Assembly (NCBI RefSeq): GCF_000317615.1 | Contig: NC_019780.1 | Location: forward strand, 682,001-746,000 | DNA: 64,000 nucleotides | Source: Dactylococcopsis salina PCC 8305 | Lineage (GTDB): Bacteria > Cyanobacteriota > Cyanobacteriia > Cyanobacteriales > Rubidibacteraceae | Reading direction: 5' to 3' | Shown: positions 9,376-18,346 of the stretch, piece after piece | How positions within the stretch are numbered: position 1 is the stretch's first letter | Layout of the letters: the number at the start of each line of letters is the position of its first letter | The notes under the pieces: generated by a model | The model's input: only the letters and a program-made list of their open reading frames with translations | What the model was told of the DNA's origin: nothing | The model's database searches: none | Position numbers and translations under genes: made by a program

Positions 9376-9711
9376 TGTAGGTTGGGTGGAGGGAAGCGAA
9401 ACCCAACATCAATCAGTCATTAGGACAAAAATGTAGGTTGGGTGGAGGGAAGCGAAACCCAACACCAATCAGTCATAAGGACAAAAATGTAGGTTGGGTG
9501 GAGGGAAGCGAAACCCAACACCAATCAGTCATAAGGACAAAAATGTAGGTTGGGTGGAGGGAAGCGAAACCCAACACCAATCAGTCATAAGGACAAAAAT
9601 GTAGGTTGGGTGGAGGGAAGCGAAACCCAACATCAATCAGTCATAAGGACAAAAATGTAGGTTGGGTGGAGGGAAGCGAAACCCAACATCAATCAGTCAT
9701 TAGGTAGAGAC
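9376..9711. repeat. Six tandem copies of a 56-bp repeat
   Basis: Copies start at 9376, 9432, 9488, 9544, 9600 and 9656, exactly 56 bp apart and nearly identical. Each begins TGTAGGTTGGGTGG, contains AGCGAAACCCAACA, and ends CAATCAGTCATAAGGACAAA. GTTGGGT and ACCCAAC form a hairpin in every copy. The unit belongs to the GTTGGGTTTCGC dispersed family found throughout the window. It fills most of the gap between murD and clpC. Confidence 0.95.
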
Positions 9712-9840
9712 GTTCCATGGCACGTCTCCACGCGAAATCCAACATCAATTATAAGGAATTACCTGAACCTGATATAATCTACGGTTTTTAGAAGGAAATG
9801 TTGGGTTACGTTATCACTTCACCCAACCTACTCTGTCTTG
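9712..9840. repeat. Remnants of dispersed repeats
   Basis: Contains GAGACGTTCCATGG joined to CACGTCTCC, a near-palindrome, then a degenerate copy of the GTTGGGT...ACCCAACCTAC unit running up to the clpC stop codon. No gene is seen. Confidence 0.7.
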
Positions 9841-12222
9841 CTAACCGACGGGTTGCAATTGTTTTTTCTTCGCCGCGTCAGTGATCAGAATGTTACCGTC
9901 TTCATCCGTATCCACATAGGCGGTATCGCCTTCACTGAGTTCTCCAGAGAGAATCGCCTGTGCTAAGTTATCCTCTAAAAGACGCATTAAGACTCGTCTG
10001 AGGGGACGAGCGCCATAACTGGCATCATAGCCTTCATTAATGACGCGATCTTTAAAGCCATCACTGACTTTTAACTCGACACCTTGCTGATCTTGGAGAC
10101 GAGTGGAAATTTCTTTCAGGAGTAAATCGGCGATTTCGCCCACTTCTTCTTTCTGTAATTGACGGAAGACAATCACTTCATCCACTCGATTGAGAAACTC
10201 AGGACGGAAATAGTTCTTCATTTCTTCTTGGACACGGTTTCGGATGCGAGTATAGCTTCCTTCTCCTTCTTCGTTTAACTCAAAACCAAGTCCACCGCCA
10301 CCTTTTTCGATCGCTTTAGAACCGATGTTAGAGGTCATAATGAGCAAGGTATTTTTGAAGTCAACTTGTCGCCCTTTCGCATCGGTAAGATGACCTTCAT
10401 CCAAAATCTGCAGCATGGAGTTAAACACATCAGGATGAGCTTTTTCAATCTCATCAAACAGTACCACTGTATAAGGACGACGGCGGATTTGTTCCGTGAG
10501 TTGTCCGCCTTCCTCGTAGCCAACAAATCCTGGTGGCGAACCGATTAACTTCGAGACACTTTGGGGGTCCATATATTCGGACATATCGAGACGAATCATG
10601 GCTTCTTCGTCGCCGAAGAGATATTGAGCTAGAGCCTTGGTTAATTCCGTTTTTCCGACTCCTGTGGGACCGGAAAAGATAAAGCTGGCGATCGGGCGAT
10701 CGCGATCTTTCATTCCCACACGAGCGCGACGAATTGCTCGTGAAACCGCACTCACTGCTTCACTTTGTCCAATAATCCGTTCATGGAGCGTTCCCTCTAG
10801 ATTTAACAGCACTTCTGACTCAGCTTGGGTCATTTTCGTGACGGGAACGCCTGTCCAAGAAGACACGATCGCCGCCACTTCTTCTAATCCGACAACAGGG
10901 GTTTCGGCGCTGAGTTTGGCTTTTTCGGTTTCATCACTGGATTTTTCCGCTAGGGAGTGATTTAAGTGTAATCTTGATCCGGCTTCATCAATTAAATCAA
11001 TGGCTTTGTCGGGAAGCTGTCGATCGTTAATGTATCGATCGGAAAGTTTCGCCGCCGCTTCTAACGCTTCTGGGGAGATGGTTACTTTGTGGTACTCCTC
11101 ATAAGGCTTGCGGATGCCCTCTAAAATCTCGATCGTCTGTTCTACGGAGGGTTCATCGACCATCACGGGTTGAAACCGTCGCTCTAACGCCGCATCTTTT
11201 TCAATGTATTGACGATACTCATCCATGGTGGTTGTTCCCACACATTGTAATTCCCCACGAGCTAAAGCAGGTTTTAGCAAGTTAGCGGCATCCATACCGC
11301 CTTCCATTGCGCCACCGCCGATCAGGGTGTGAATTTCATCAATAACCAAGATGATATTCCCTGCTTCTTGGACTTCTTTGACAATGCCTTTGAGGCGTTC
11401 TTCAAATTCGCCTCGGAAACGAGTCCCCGCAATTAATAACCCCATGTCTAAGCTGTAAACTTGCTTGTCGTGTAGGGTTTCTGGAACGTCTTTCCGTGCG
11501 ATTCGTTGTGCTAATCCTTCCGCGATCGCGGTTTTTCCCACCCCCGGTTCTCCCACCAATACAGGATTATTTTTGGTGCGACGACCTAAAATTTGGATGG
11601 TACGCTCTACTTCTTGATCCCGTCCGATAATGGGGTCGATTTCGTCATTTTGAGCGCGATCGGTGAGATTCACCGCATAGGATTTTAAGCCTCCTTCTCC
11701 CTGTTGCTGAGGATTGAAGCCAAATCCACGTTGACGACGTTCTCCCATACTAGCGGTTGCGGGTGCGGCGGGTTCATCATCTCCAGAACTGGGATTATCG
11801 AGAGATTCCTCTAAACCATTCGCCACCTGTTTCGGATCAACCCCAAGCTGGCTTAAAACTTTGGTGGCGACTCCCTCTTCACGAGTCATGGCAAGCAAAA
11901 TGTGTTCGGGTAAAATTGACTCATGGGAGCGTTGACGAGCAATTTCCAGCGCTTGCTCAAAAATTCGTTTGGCGCGTGGGGTGAAAGGGATATTCGAGGG
12001 AACATTCCCTGATCCTGATCCCACTAATCCTTCTACCACTTGACGAGCATCTTTCAGCTTGACTCCCATTTGATTTAGCAGTTTTGCTGCGTCGCTGCTT
12101 GCTTCCGCAATTAAACCTAATAGCACTTGTTCGCTTCCCACTAGGTTTTGTTTCATACGACGAGCTTCCTCTTGTGCGAGAACCACTGCTTTAATCGCTT
12201 TATCTGTAAAATATTCAAACAT
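9841..12222 (-). CDS. clpC: ClpC-type AAA+ chaperone, middle domain missing
   Basis: Hexameric unfoldase that should feed substrates to ClpP. The double Clp_N domain is at 1-145. AAA-1 has Walker A GEPGVGKT at 224-231 and Walker B VIDEIH near 293. AAA-2 has Walker A GPTGVGKT at 518-525 and the ClpP-docking tripeptide LGF at 645-647, followed by the C-terminal D2-small domain. The linker between [12 protein letters not shown] (about 409-420) and [13 protein letters not shown] is only some 28 residues. Canonical ClpC has a UVR-bearing middle domain there and is about 820-840 residues, against 793 here. This is probably a second ClpC paralogue rather than the housekeeping copy. Confidence 0.9.
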   Translation of the reverse strand: MFEYFTDKAIKAVVLAQEEARRMKQNLVGSEQVLLGLIAEASSDAAKLLNQMGVKLKDARQVVEGLVGSGSGNVPSNIPFTPRAKRIFEQALEIARQRSHESILPEHILLAMTREEGVATKVLSQLGVDPKQVANGLEESLDNPSSGDDEPAAPATASMGERRQRGFGFNPQQQGEGGLKSYAVNLTDRAQNDEIDPIIGRDQEVERTIQILGRRTKNNPVLVGEPGVGKTAIAEGLAQRIARKDVPETLHDKQVYSLDMGLLIAGTRFRGEFEERLKGIVKEVQEAGNIILVIDEIHTLIGGGAMEGGMDAANLLKPALARGELQCVGTTTMDEYRQYIEKDAALERRFQPVMVDEPSVEQTIEILEGIRKPYEEYHKVTISPEALEAAAKLSDRYINDRQLPDKAIDLIDEAGSRLHLNHSLAEKSSDETEKAKLSAETPVVGLEEVAAIVSSWTGVPVTKMTQAESEVLLNLEGTLHERIIGQSEAVSAVSRAIRRARVGMKDRDRPIASFIFSGPTGVGKTELTKALAQYLFGDEEAMIRLDMSEYMDPQSVSKLIGSPPGFVGYEEGGQLTEQIRRRPYTVVLFDEIEKAHPDVFNSMLQILDEGHLTDAKGRQVDFKNTLLIMTSNIGSKAIEKGGGGLGFELNEEGEGSYTRIRNRVQEEMKNYFRPEFLNRVDEVIVFRQLQKEEVGEIADLLLKEISTRLQDQQGVELKVSDGFKDRVINEGYDASYGARPLRRVLMRLLEDNLAQAILSGELSEGDTAYVDTDEDGNILITDAAKKKQLQPVG

Positions 12223-12454
12223 AGTTAGACTGGATTGATTGACTGCTTTCTTAACTTTTCTTATCTATTAGTTACACTTTATCCTTTATTGTTAAGCATT
12301 CACAATGGGAATAGCCGTAACCCTAGGGAGGAATTTTACGATTAATCTTGATTTTTCTCCTATTTTAAGGGGGATTCATTGGATTTCAATTTTTGCTTGA
12401 TGTCGCAATGTTATCTGTAATTCAAACCACATTTTGACGAACCATAAGTTAAGG

Positions 12455-13387
12455 ATGAAAGCGACACAACAACAAAAAAACTGCACAATTGCAGTGGTGG
12501 GAGATGTTCATGATCAATGGGATTGGCAAGATCATATTTGTTTATCGGTTTTGGGAGCGGATTTAGCACTCTTTGTTGGTGATTTTGGCAATGAAGCGAT
12601 CGCGCTGGTGAAACGAGTGGCGGCGTTAAACTTACCAAAAGCCGTAATTTTGGGCAACCATGATGCTCATTACAGTGCGTCTAAACGAGGACGGAAAAAG
12701 TGTCCCTATGATCGGACGATCGAAGATCGCGTGCAACAACAACTGGATGATCTCGGTGAGAGTCATGTGGGCTACTCTAAACAAGATTTTGATTTTCTGG
12801 GGCTTTCGGTGGTGGGAAGTCGTCCGTTTAGTTGGGGGGGATCAAAATGGCGCAATAAGGAGTTTTATCAACAACGCTTTGGTGTGAGTGGGTTTGAGGC
12901 TTCTACGGAACGGATTTTAAGTGCAGTGGCGACCACTCGCTATCCGACTACTATTTTTTTAGCACATAATGGACCAAAAGGCTTGGGGGGAAATCCTCAC
13001 GATATTTGCGGACGGGATTGGAAACCCGCAGGGGGAGATTACGGTGATCCTGATCTGACGAGCGCGATTGAGCAAACGCGCCAATTAGGAAAACAGATTC
13101 CTCTTGTCACCTTTGGTCATATGCACCACCGCCTCCGCCATACCAATAACTATCAACGAACGGCAATTGTCATCGACGAATACGATACCGTTTATTTTAA
13201 TGCGGCTCTTGTCCCTCGCATCCTCAAAACCGAAGAGCAAACCTGGCGTCACTTTTTCTTAGTTTCTCTTTCTCCTTACGGGGTGACTGAAATCTGTAGT
13301 TATTGGGTAGGAGAAGCATGGGCGATCGTTAAGGATCAAATTTTCGTTGCTCCAATGGGACAAAATGCGAATAAATTGTTATCATAG
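12455..13387 (+). CDS. Calcineurin-like metallophosphoesterase (TIGR04168-like)
   Basis: A 310-residue phosphoesterase of a cyanobacterial family whose substrate I do not know. Metal-binding motifs follow the usual order: GDVHD at 16-20, GDFG at 42-45, GNHD at 67-70, and a late GHMHH. I chose ATG 12455 because the family signature begins a few residues later. An upstream in-frame TTG at 12434 is possible. The gene runs divergently from clpC and is followed 11 bp later by tRNA-Ser. Confidence 0.8.
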   Translation: MKATQQQKNCTIAVVGDVHDQWDWQDHICLSVLGADLALFVGDFGNEAIALVKRVAALNLPKAVILGNHDAHYSASKRGRKKCPYDRTIEDRVQQQLDDLGESHVGYSKQDFDFLGLSVVGSRPFSWGGSKWRNKEFYQQRFGVSGFEASTERILSAVATTRYPTTIFLAHNGPKGLGGNPHDICGRDWKPAGGDYGDPDLTSAIEQTRQLGKQIPLVTFGHMHHRLRHTNNYQRTAIVIDEYDTVYFNAALVPRILKTEEQTWRHFFLVSLSPYGVTEICSYWVGEAWAIVKDQIFVAPMGQNANKLLS

Positions 13388-13398
13388 TTTTTGGTCTT

Positions 13399-13483
13399 GG
13401 AGAGGTGGCAGAGTGGTCGATTGCGGCCGACTTGAAATCGGCTGAGCCGAAAGGCTCCGGGAGTTCGAATCTCCCCCTCTCCG
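13399..13483 (+). tRNA. tRNA-Ser(TGA)
   Basis: A class II tRNA of 85 nt. The 7-bp acceptor stem is GGAGAGG/CCTCTCC, the anticodon loop CTTGAAA gives anticodon TGA, and there is a long variable arm (GAGCCGAAAGGCTC) and a T-loop GTTCGAATC. CCA is not encoded. The variable arm and anticodon identify serine. Confidence 0.95.
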
Positions 13484-13670
13484 TTAACGTTCGATCAATG
13501 GTGATGATTGCTTTAGATAAAAAAGACTGGGAACAAGAAGAGAAAGTTCCCGTGATTGAAGCACTGAACGAACAATTTGGTCAAGTTAGTGAACCAAAAA
13601 CGTTGATTCAAGAGTCAGAAACGTTTTTCACTCTACTACCAAGTTACTTGAAAATAATAGAATACGTCCT

Positions 13671-13898
13671 TTATTTCCGCCTTAGTGTACTAGGTGATGA
13701 AAAAACTCTACCAAAATTATTTCTTGACCAAATTTTTAGTTCTGTGGTCAAGTTAGCGATAATATCTTGATTTTTCCAATGAGGAACGCTACTCACAAAT
13801 AATTCTCCTGCGATAATTTCACGACGAATCCATTCATTTTCAGGTAAGGCGTCTAAATCGTGGATTGTCCAGCGAATTGGGAAAATAATGGGATTCAT
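13671..13898 (-). pseudogene. Uma2-family nuclease, N-terminal fragment (copy A)
   Basis: Encodes only the first 75 residues of a Uma2 (DUF820, PD-(D/E)XK-like) protein: MNPIIFPIRWTIHDLDALPEN, then the start of the core with EIIAGELFVSSVPHW. It stops before the catalytic ILxIEVLS region, and full Uma2 proteins are about 190 residues. About 175 bp of this copy, including its upstream flank, are repeated near 15970-16147 (copy B), so it arose by duplication. Confidence 0.75.
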
Positions 13899-14085
13899 TA
13901 GTTTAAGCTCGATCGCGCGTCATTAAATAGGAATTAATAATTTAATCGTAACATTATCCATTAATCGAGATGAGATAAGTTTCCCGAAAAAAGTCCGTTC
14001 TTGTAAGCAAACGATCGCGTTGATGAAATCATCATAATAAAGATTATAATAAGTAGAAGTTGACCTCATTTGAGGAGGTGTCTGA

Positions 14086-14733
14086 ATGAAACGCTTAAAC
14101 AACACGCAACTCCCTACAGAAACTTGGGTTTCCGCAAGCTGGGATGAGTATCTAAAAGTGCTAGATAATCACATCGGTGAAAAAGCGAAAACCTACTACA
14201 ATAACGGTCAGTTGAGAATTGAAATGTCACCCATTGGAAATGATCATTCACGAGATCACTCTATTATCATTCATGCCATTCATTTATTTGCTGGTATTCA
14301 TGGAATTGACTTAAACGGTCAAGATAATTGTACCTATCGCCGCGTCGGAACAAAAGACGTACAACCCGATGTCTCTTTTTATATTGGAAAAATCGCCGAA
14401 ACCATTCCTTGGGGAACAGGAATTGTCAATTTAGATCAGTATCCGCCTCCTAACTTGGTGATTGAAGTCGCCAATACCTCTCTAGAAGATGATAAAGGTG
14501 CTAAACGCTTACTCTACGAAGAATTAGGGGTAGATGAATATTGGATTGTTGATGTGCAAAATGTGGAAGTCCTAGCGTTTACTGTGGAAAATAAAGGGAG
14601 TCGTCGTATTAGACAATCACAAGTTCTACCAGAATTAGAGATTTCCTTGCTAGAACAAGCATTTCAACGCACTCGCCTTATGAATCATGGCAAAGTCAGC
14701 GCATGGTTGTTAACCGAATTTCAAAATCGCTAA
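14086..14733 (+). CDS. Uma2-family restriction-endonuclease-like protein
   Basis: A 215-residue Uma2 (DUF820) protein with a PD-(D/E)XK-like fold. Visible core: VQPDVSFYIG (catalytic Asp), then PPPNLVIEVANTSLEDDKGAKRLLYEELGVDEYWIVD, which holds the Glu and Lys of the active-site set and the closing YWIVD. Uma2 proteins are abundant in cyanobacteria and their biological role is unsettled. A good ribosome site (GAGGAGG) lies 9 bp before the ATG. Its TAA overlaps the ATG of the next gene by one base, so the two are cotranscribed. Confidence 0.85.
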   Translation: MKRLNNTQLPTETWVSASWDEYLKVLDNHIGEKAKTYYNNGQLRIEMSPIGNDHSRDHSIIIHAIHLFAGIHGIDLNGQDNCTYRRVGTKDVQPDVSFYIGKIAETIPWGTGIVNLDQYPPPNLVIEVANTSLEDDKGAKRLLYEELGVDEYWIVDVQNVEVLAFTVENKGSRRIRQSQVLPELEISLLEQAFQRTRLMNHGKVSAWLLTEFQNR

Positions 14734-15290
14734 TGAATCTAAGTTTCACCAAACCAATCAGCCTCGATGAATTTCTCAAGCGACCAGAAGACCGTTGTGA
14801 ACTGGTTAATGGAACTTTAAAGCCGAAAGTGTCACCAAAATTTAAACACGCACAAACTCAAGGTTACTTGTATCGACTTCTACATAACTGGTGTGAAGAA
14901 CAACAAATCGGTCAGGTTTTGCCAGAATGGGGGATGATCTTAAAGCGTAATAACACCGATTGGGTGCCAATTCCAGATTTAACTTATGTTTCTTATCAAC
15001 GCCTTGCTGCAGAATGGGATGAGGATGCAATGTGTCCTGTTATTCCTGAATTGGTGATTGAAATTATCTCTCCAGGACAAACATTTGGCGAATTAACGGA
15101 AAAAGCCGAGAATTACATGAAAAATGGGATCGATCGGGTTTGGATTGTTGATCCGCAAGCGCAAACGGTAACTGTTTTCCGAAAAGAGGAAGGGTTTAAT
15201 ACCTTGACAAAGGAAAAATCTCTTACTGATCCTTTATTTCCTGAATTAGAGTTGTCCATTTCTGATTTATTTGCAAAGAAAAAGGGGTAA
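14733..15290 (+). CDS. Uma2-family protein, second tandem gene
   Basis: A 185-residue Uma2 protein from ATG 14733, which overlaps the previous stop (TAATG). I prefer this start over the in-frame one 30 bp upstream because the family begins LSFTKPISLDEFL. Core motifs: CELVNGTLKPK, WVPIPDLTYVS (catalytic Asp), CPVIPELVIEIISPGQ, KAENYMKNGIDRVWIVDP. It is clearly diverged from its neighbour, so the pair is not a recent duplication. Confidence 0.87.
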   Translation: MNLSFTKPISLDEFLKRPEDRCELVNGTLKPKVSPKFKHAQTQGYLYRLLHNWCEEQQIGQVLPEWGMILKRNNTDWVPIPDLTYVSYQRLAAEWDEDAMCPVIPELVIEIISPGQTFGELTEKAENYMKNGIDRVWIVDPQAQTVTVFRKEEGFNTLTKEKSLTDPLFPELELSISDLFAKKKG

Positions 15291-15339
15291 AGGCTTTTGG
15301 GGTTAAGTTTAAACATTAACCAATTCTATAACTTCAACC

Positions 15340-15760
15340 AACTACATTGTAGGGTGGGCATCGCCCACCATCAAGTAACTTTGCGCTTATTACTGTAACT
15401 TTACTTTTCCAAAATGGTATAAGATGGTGTTGGGTTTCGCTTCCCTCTTTTCAGTGATCAGTGACCAGTGATCAGTGACCAATGATCAGTGAATTAATAA
15501 TCTAAGTAGTCAATTTGTAGCACTAATTGTTCACGCATGGTATTACTAATTAAGTTGGAAAACTACTGGTCACTGGTCACTGCTTAACTGGTCACTGATT
15601 AGTGTTGGGTTTCGCTTCTCTACACCCAACCTACTTTGCTAAAAATTTCGGCAATAGTGTTGGGTTTCGCTTCTCTACACCCAACCTACTTTTTTCGGCA
15701 ATAGTGTTGGGTTTCGCTTCTCTACACCCAACCTACTTTTTTCGGCAATAGATAAAGAGA
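15340..15760. repeat. Cluster of dispersed repeats
   Basis: From left to right: GTAGGGTGGGCATCGCCCACC hairpin near 15350; the end of a MITE-like unit (GTAACTTTACTTTTCC... AAAATGGTAT) at about 15390-15420; CAGTGATCAGTGACCAGTGA units at 15455-15500 and again in inverted form at 15560-15600; then three copies of GTGTTGGGTTTCGCTTCTC plus CACCCAACCTACTTT starting at 15602, 15657 and 15704. The last copies run into the 3' end of the Uma2 pseudogene. No intact gene lies in 15291-15739. Confidence 0.85.
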
Positions 15761-16095
15761 AATTGGGTAATAAGGGGGAAGTTGCGAGATCGCGATCGGT
15801 TAGCGTTTCAACTAACATCAATTGTCCCTTTTCTGGGCGATAAATTTCTAATTCTTTGCGAAAACGATCGACAATCCAGTATTCTTGCACCCCACCTTGA
15901 GAATAGAGTTTTAATTTGGCTTGTTTATCCCGATAAATGTTTTTTTCTCCAGAGGAAAGCACTTCTACAATTCCAATGAGGGGCGCGAGTCACAAATAAT
16001 TCTCCTGCGATAATTTCACGACGAATTCATTTGTTTTCAGGTAAGGCGTCTAAATCGTGGATTGTCCAGCGAATGGGGGAAATAATTCGATTCAT
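15740..16095 (-). pseudogene. Uma2-family gene, broken copy B
   Basis: Three lesions are visible. The N-terminal part from ATG 16095 matches copy A, but its ENEW motif has become Glu-Asn-Lys-stop (TGG to TGA). After PHW near 15970 the frame jumps: the middle third of the gene is deleted and the frame re-enters at PLIGIVEVLSSGEKN, with CCTCATTGGA shared at the junction. The C-terminal part (QEYWIVDRFRKELEIY, then SPLLPNFSLSI) then runs into a GTTGGGTTTCGC repeat instead of a native end. Confidence 0.8.
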
Positions 16096-16131
16096 TAGTT
16101 TAAGTTCGATCGCGCGTCATCAAATAGCAAT

Positions 16132-16908
16132 TTATAATCTAATCCTAACCTGATCCACCTCTTTGAGGATGGCTTCAGTAATGGCGATTAAAAGCAGACG
16201 AATAATTGCAATATCTGGAAAATTAGGCTGTTTTCGGTCGAATATTTGGCAGTGGCGATGAAATTCTAGAAATTCTTTGCTGAGACGATTCGCGCTCTTT
16301 TCTAATTCTTGGGAAGGGGAAACTTTTTCTAAAGCATCAGTTGTCGCTATCAGTTGATACATAAATTCCCAGTCTTTGGCTGCTAGAATATTCAGGGAAA
16401 AATTAGATAAATCATGCCACTGTCTATTGTCAGAAATAATGTTTTCTTCGCTTCCTAATTCCCAAATTGTACAGCATCGATCGCGCACATATCGAGAAAG
16501 AGATCTAGAGTTTAATTCGGTTTCCAATTCAGAAGGAAAACACACGGTTGTTAAGCGATTAACCCACCCCTGTAACCATCCCTGAATGGCAGCTTCTCTC
16601 AGGTGAAACTGAATCCAAGCTGGGGAAATTAATTCAATTTCGGCAAAATCAGAGGAAATTTGCTCTTTTAAGCAATCAATAAGTTGTTTCGCTCGGTTTT
16701 GTGCCAGATTAGGCTGTTTTCCCGCAATAGAGAGCGCGATCGCACTCCGATAAGTGAGTTGATGATCTAAGAAGCGAAACGTTAACGGAATGACATCACT
16801 CCGAGTTGAGCTTTTCCCATCCAGTTGAAACAGGGCGCTCTCCACTTCTGAGGTGATTATCCTCTCGATAGAGATAAAATAGTCTTGCTCTCTTGACGAA
16901 TCACTCAT
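16132..16908 (-). CDS. DALR anticodon-binding-domain protein (ArgRS-like, no catalytic core)
   Basis: A 258-residue protein. Its first about 120 residues resemble the N-terminal tRNA-recognition domain of arginyl-tRNA synthetase (YRSAIALSIAGKQPNLAQNRAKQLIDCL ... ISPAWIQFHL). Its last about 110 residues resemble a DALR anticodon-binding domain (FHRHCQIF ... RLLLIAITEAIL). The HIGH/KMSKS aminoacylation core is absent. Similar proteins exist in cyanobacteria. A tRNA-binding or regulatory role is inference. It is divergent from the Crp-type regulator, 160 bp away. Confidence 0.65.
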   Translation of the reverse strand: MSDSSREQDYFISIERIITSEVESALFQLDGKSSTRSDVIPLTFRFLDHQLTYRSAIALSIAGKQPNLAQNRAKQLIDCLKEQISSDFAEIELISPAWIQFHLREAAIQGWLQGWVNRLTTVCFPSELETELNSRSLSRYVRDRCCTIWELGSEENIISDNRQWHDLSNFSLNILAAKDWEFMYQLIATTDALEKVSPSQELEKSANRLSKEFLEFHRHCQIFDRKQPNFPDIAIIRLLLIAITEAILKEVDQVRIRL

Positions 16909-17068
16909 TACTAATGTATATTTTTATACTTGCATTCTGTAATCTGAACAGCCATGATCATAAGAAAGAAATCAAGATGAGCAAGCGATCAATGACCGTA
17001 AATTCTCGGAAAACTGTTCCCCCAAAAGCACATTTTATTCTAACTCACAGCACTTAAACTCAACACTC

Positions 17069-17755
17069 ATGGATTCCCTTCCCACCTCCAACATCACAAG
17101 CTCATCTGCAATTTGGCAACAGGTTTCCGATTGGGCAACAAATCGTTATCGGAAACGCACGTTTAATAAAGATGAGCGCATTCCGGCACGTCCTGGGTTA
17201 TTATATATCGTGGAACAGGGAGTGATCCGTTTAGGAGGAGTCTCGCAAGACGATCGCAACAAAGGAAAAAAGGCTTCTGAAGGAATCGAAACTTTTTTAG
17301 GTTTTGTGAGTGCGGGTCAACCGTTTGAAATCGTTACTCAATCTCCCTACACTTTAGAAGCATACGCCCATGTGGAAAAAACGTCTGTCATCTGGCTTTA
17401 TTGGCAAGATTTGGATAACTGGCATGATTTTCGTTGGGAAGTTTTAGAAGCATTCCGCGCTCAACATCAGCGAAAATTGATTTGGTTGAGTACCTTTGGA
17501 CAAAGACAAACGATCGATCGACTCTTGGGGTTTATTACCCTTCTCGTAGAAGAACATGGCAAACCTCACCCGAAAGGCTATGTTTTGCCCTTCTCTCTCA
17601 CTCATGCTCAAATCGCCAGCGCGATCGGCTCTACTCGTGTCACAATCACTCGTCTCATGGGGAAATTACGCCAACAAGGACGCATTATGATCATTGAAGA
17701 AAGTTTAATCGGTTTACCCACTTCCCCTCATCCCGTCACCAGTGGAGAAGAGTAA
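17069..17755 (+). CDS. Crp/Fnr-family transcriptional regulator
   Basis: A 228-residue cytoplasmic regulator with an N-terminal cyclic-nucleotide-binding-type beta barrel (about 25-125), a dimerisation helix and a C-terminal winged helix. The recognition segment LTHAQIASAIGSTRVTITRL is very like that of NtcA and other cyanobacterial Crp proteins. The effector domain differs from NtcA, so I do not call it ntcA. No Fnr-type cysteine cluster is visible. A similar regulator is known in Synechocystis. Its targets are unknown. Confidence 0.85.
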   Translation: MDSLPTSNITSSSAIWQQVSDWATNRYRKRTFNKDERIPARPGLLYIVEQGVIRLGGVSQDDRNKGKKASEGIETFLGFVSAGQPFEIVTQSPYTLEAYAHVEKTSVIWLYWQDLDNWHDFRWEVLEAFRAQHQRKLIWLSTFGQRQTIDRLLGFITLLVEEHGKPHPKGYVLPFSLTHAQIASAIGSTRVTITRLMGKLRQQGRIMIIEESLIGLPTSPHPVTSGEE

Positions 17756-17757
17756 AC

Positions 17758-18144
17758 CTACTTTTCTTTTTTCTGATACGTCCAGAAGTTTTGAAAAGCC
17801 CCGATCGTTTTAAACTCATAACTGGGTAAACCTGCGGTTAGGGATAATTCTGTTTTATAGATGCTAAACAAAATATAATTTTGTCTGTCGGTCGATCGAG
17901 CAATCCAATCCGCCATCGGTTTTTTTCCGCCATCGACAAGGTTATTGCATTGTTTCTGTAGAATACCTCCAAACGCATCGGGTGCGTCGGCGCAAACCTC
18001 TTCTTTCAGATAATCCCCCATTCTTTTCGCCGCATAGGTTTGGTATTCTCTACGGGGAGGGTTTGTCATTGCCATCGCACTTCCGACACCAAGAACAGCG
18101 ATGCTACTCACGATAACACTAATTTTCCAAGTTCTAAGTTTCAT
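17758..18144 (-). CDS. DUF4359 protein, exported
   Basis: A 128-residue protein with an N-terminal hydrophobic segment (residues 8-26, ending AMA) that looks like a signal peptide or membrane anchor. A small domain follows with two conserved cysteines (EEVCAD and KQCNN) that may form a disulfide. The RREYQTYAAKRMGDYL opening is typical of DUF4359. Function unknown. It is convergent with the Crp gene, with 2 bp between the stops, and reads away from tRNA-His. Confidence 0.75.
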   Translation of the reverse strand: MKLRTWKISVIVSSIAVLGVGSAMAMTNPPRREYQTYAAKRMGDYLKEEVCADAPDAFGGILQKQCNNLVDGGKKPMADWIARSTDRQNYILFSIYKTELSLTAGLPSYEFKTIGAFQNFWTYQKKEK

Positions 18145-18216
18145 AAAAAAGCACGATCGGGGTTGACGCTTACTGCGTCTCCCATGTTATATTATTTTAT
18201 GGTGTTAAAACATCGT

Positions 18217-18290
18217 GGCGAGCGTAGCCAAGTGGTTAAGGCAGCGGTTTGTGGTTCCGCCATTCGTGGGTTCGAGTCCCATCGTTCGCC
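18217..18290 (+). tRNA. tRNA-His(GTG)
   Basis: Acceptor stem GCGAGCG/CGTTCGC with the extra G at -1 (18217) facing C73 (18290), the hallmark of tRNA-His. The anticodon loop TTGTGGT gives GTG, and the T-arm is GTGGGTTCGAGTCCCAT. CCA is not encoded. Confidence 0.94.
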
Positions 18291-18346
18291 CTTTCTTCCA
18301 TCGGAAAATCATCGAATGGGTGGGTGAGACCCACCCGCAAGTGATT

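Noticed and set aside
9376-9711. CRISPR-like array (regular 56-bp period)
   Set aside because: The whole unit repeats, so there are no unique spacers between repeats, and no cas genes are in the window.
13405-13770. 121-codon open frame beginning MAEWSIAADLKSAEPKGSG
   Set aside because: Its start is a translation of tRNA-Ser, a common annotation artefact. The remainder is partly antisense to the Uma2 fragment and has no family resemblance.
17069-17755. ntcA
   Set aside because: Only the helix-turn-helix is very NtcA-like. The N-terminal domain lacks NtcA signature segments.
18040-18327. 95-codon open frame over tRNA-His
   Set aside because: It overlaps the tRNA and the antisense of the DUF4359 gene, with no family resemblance.
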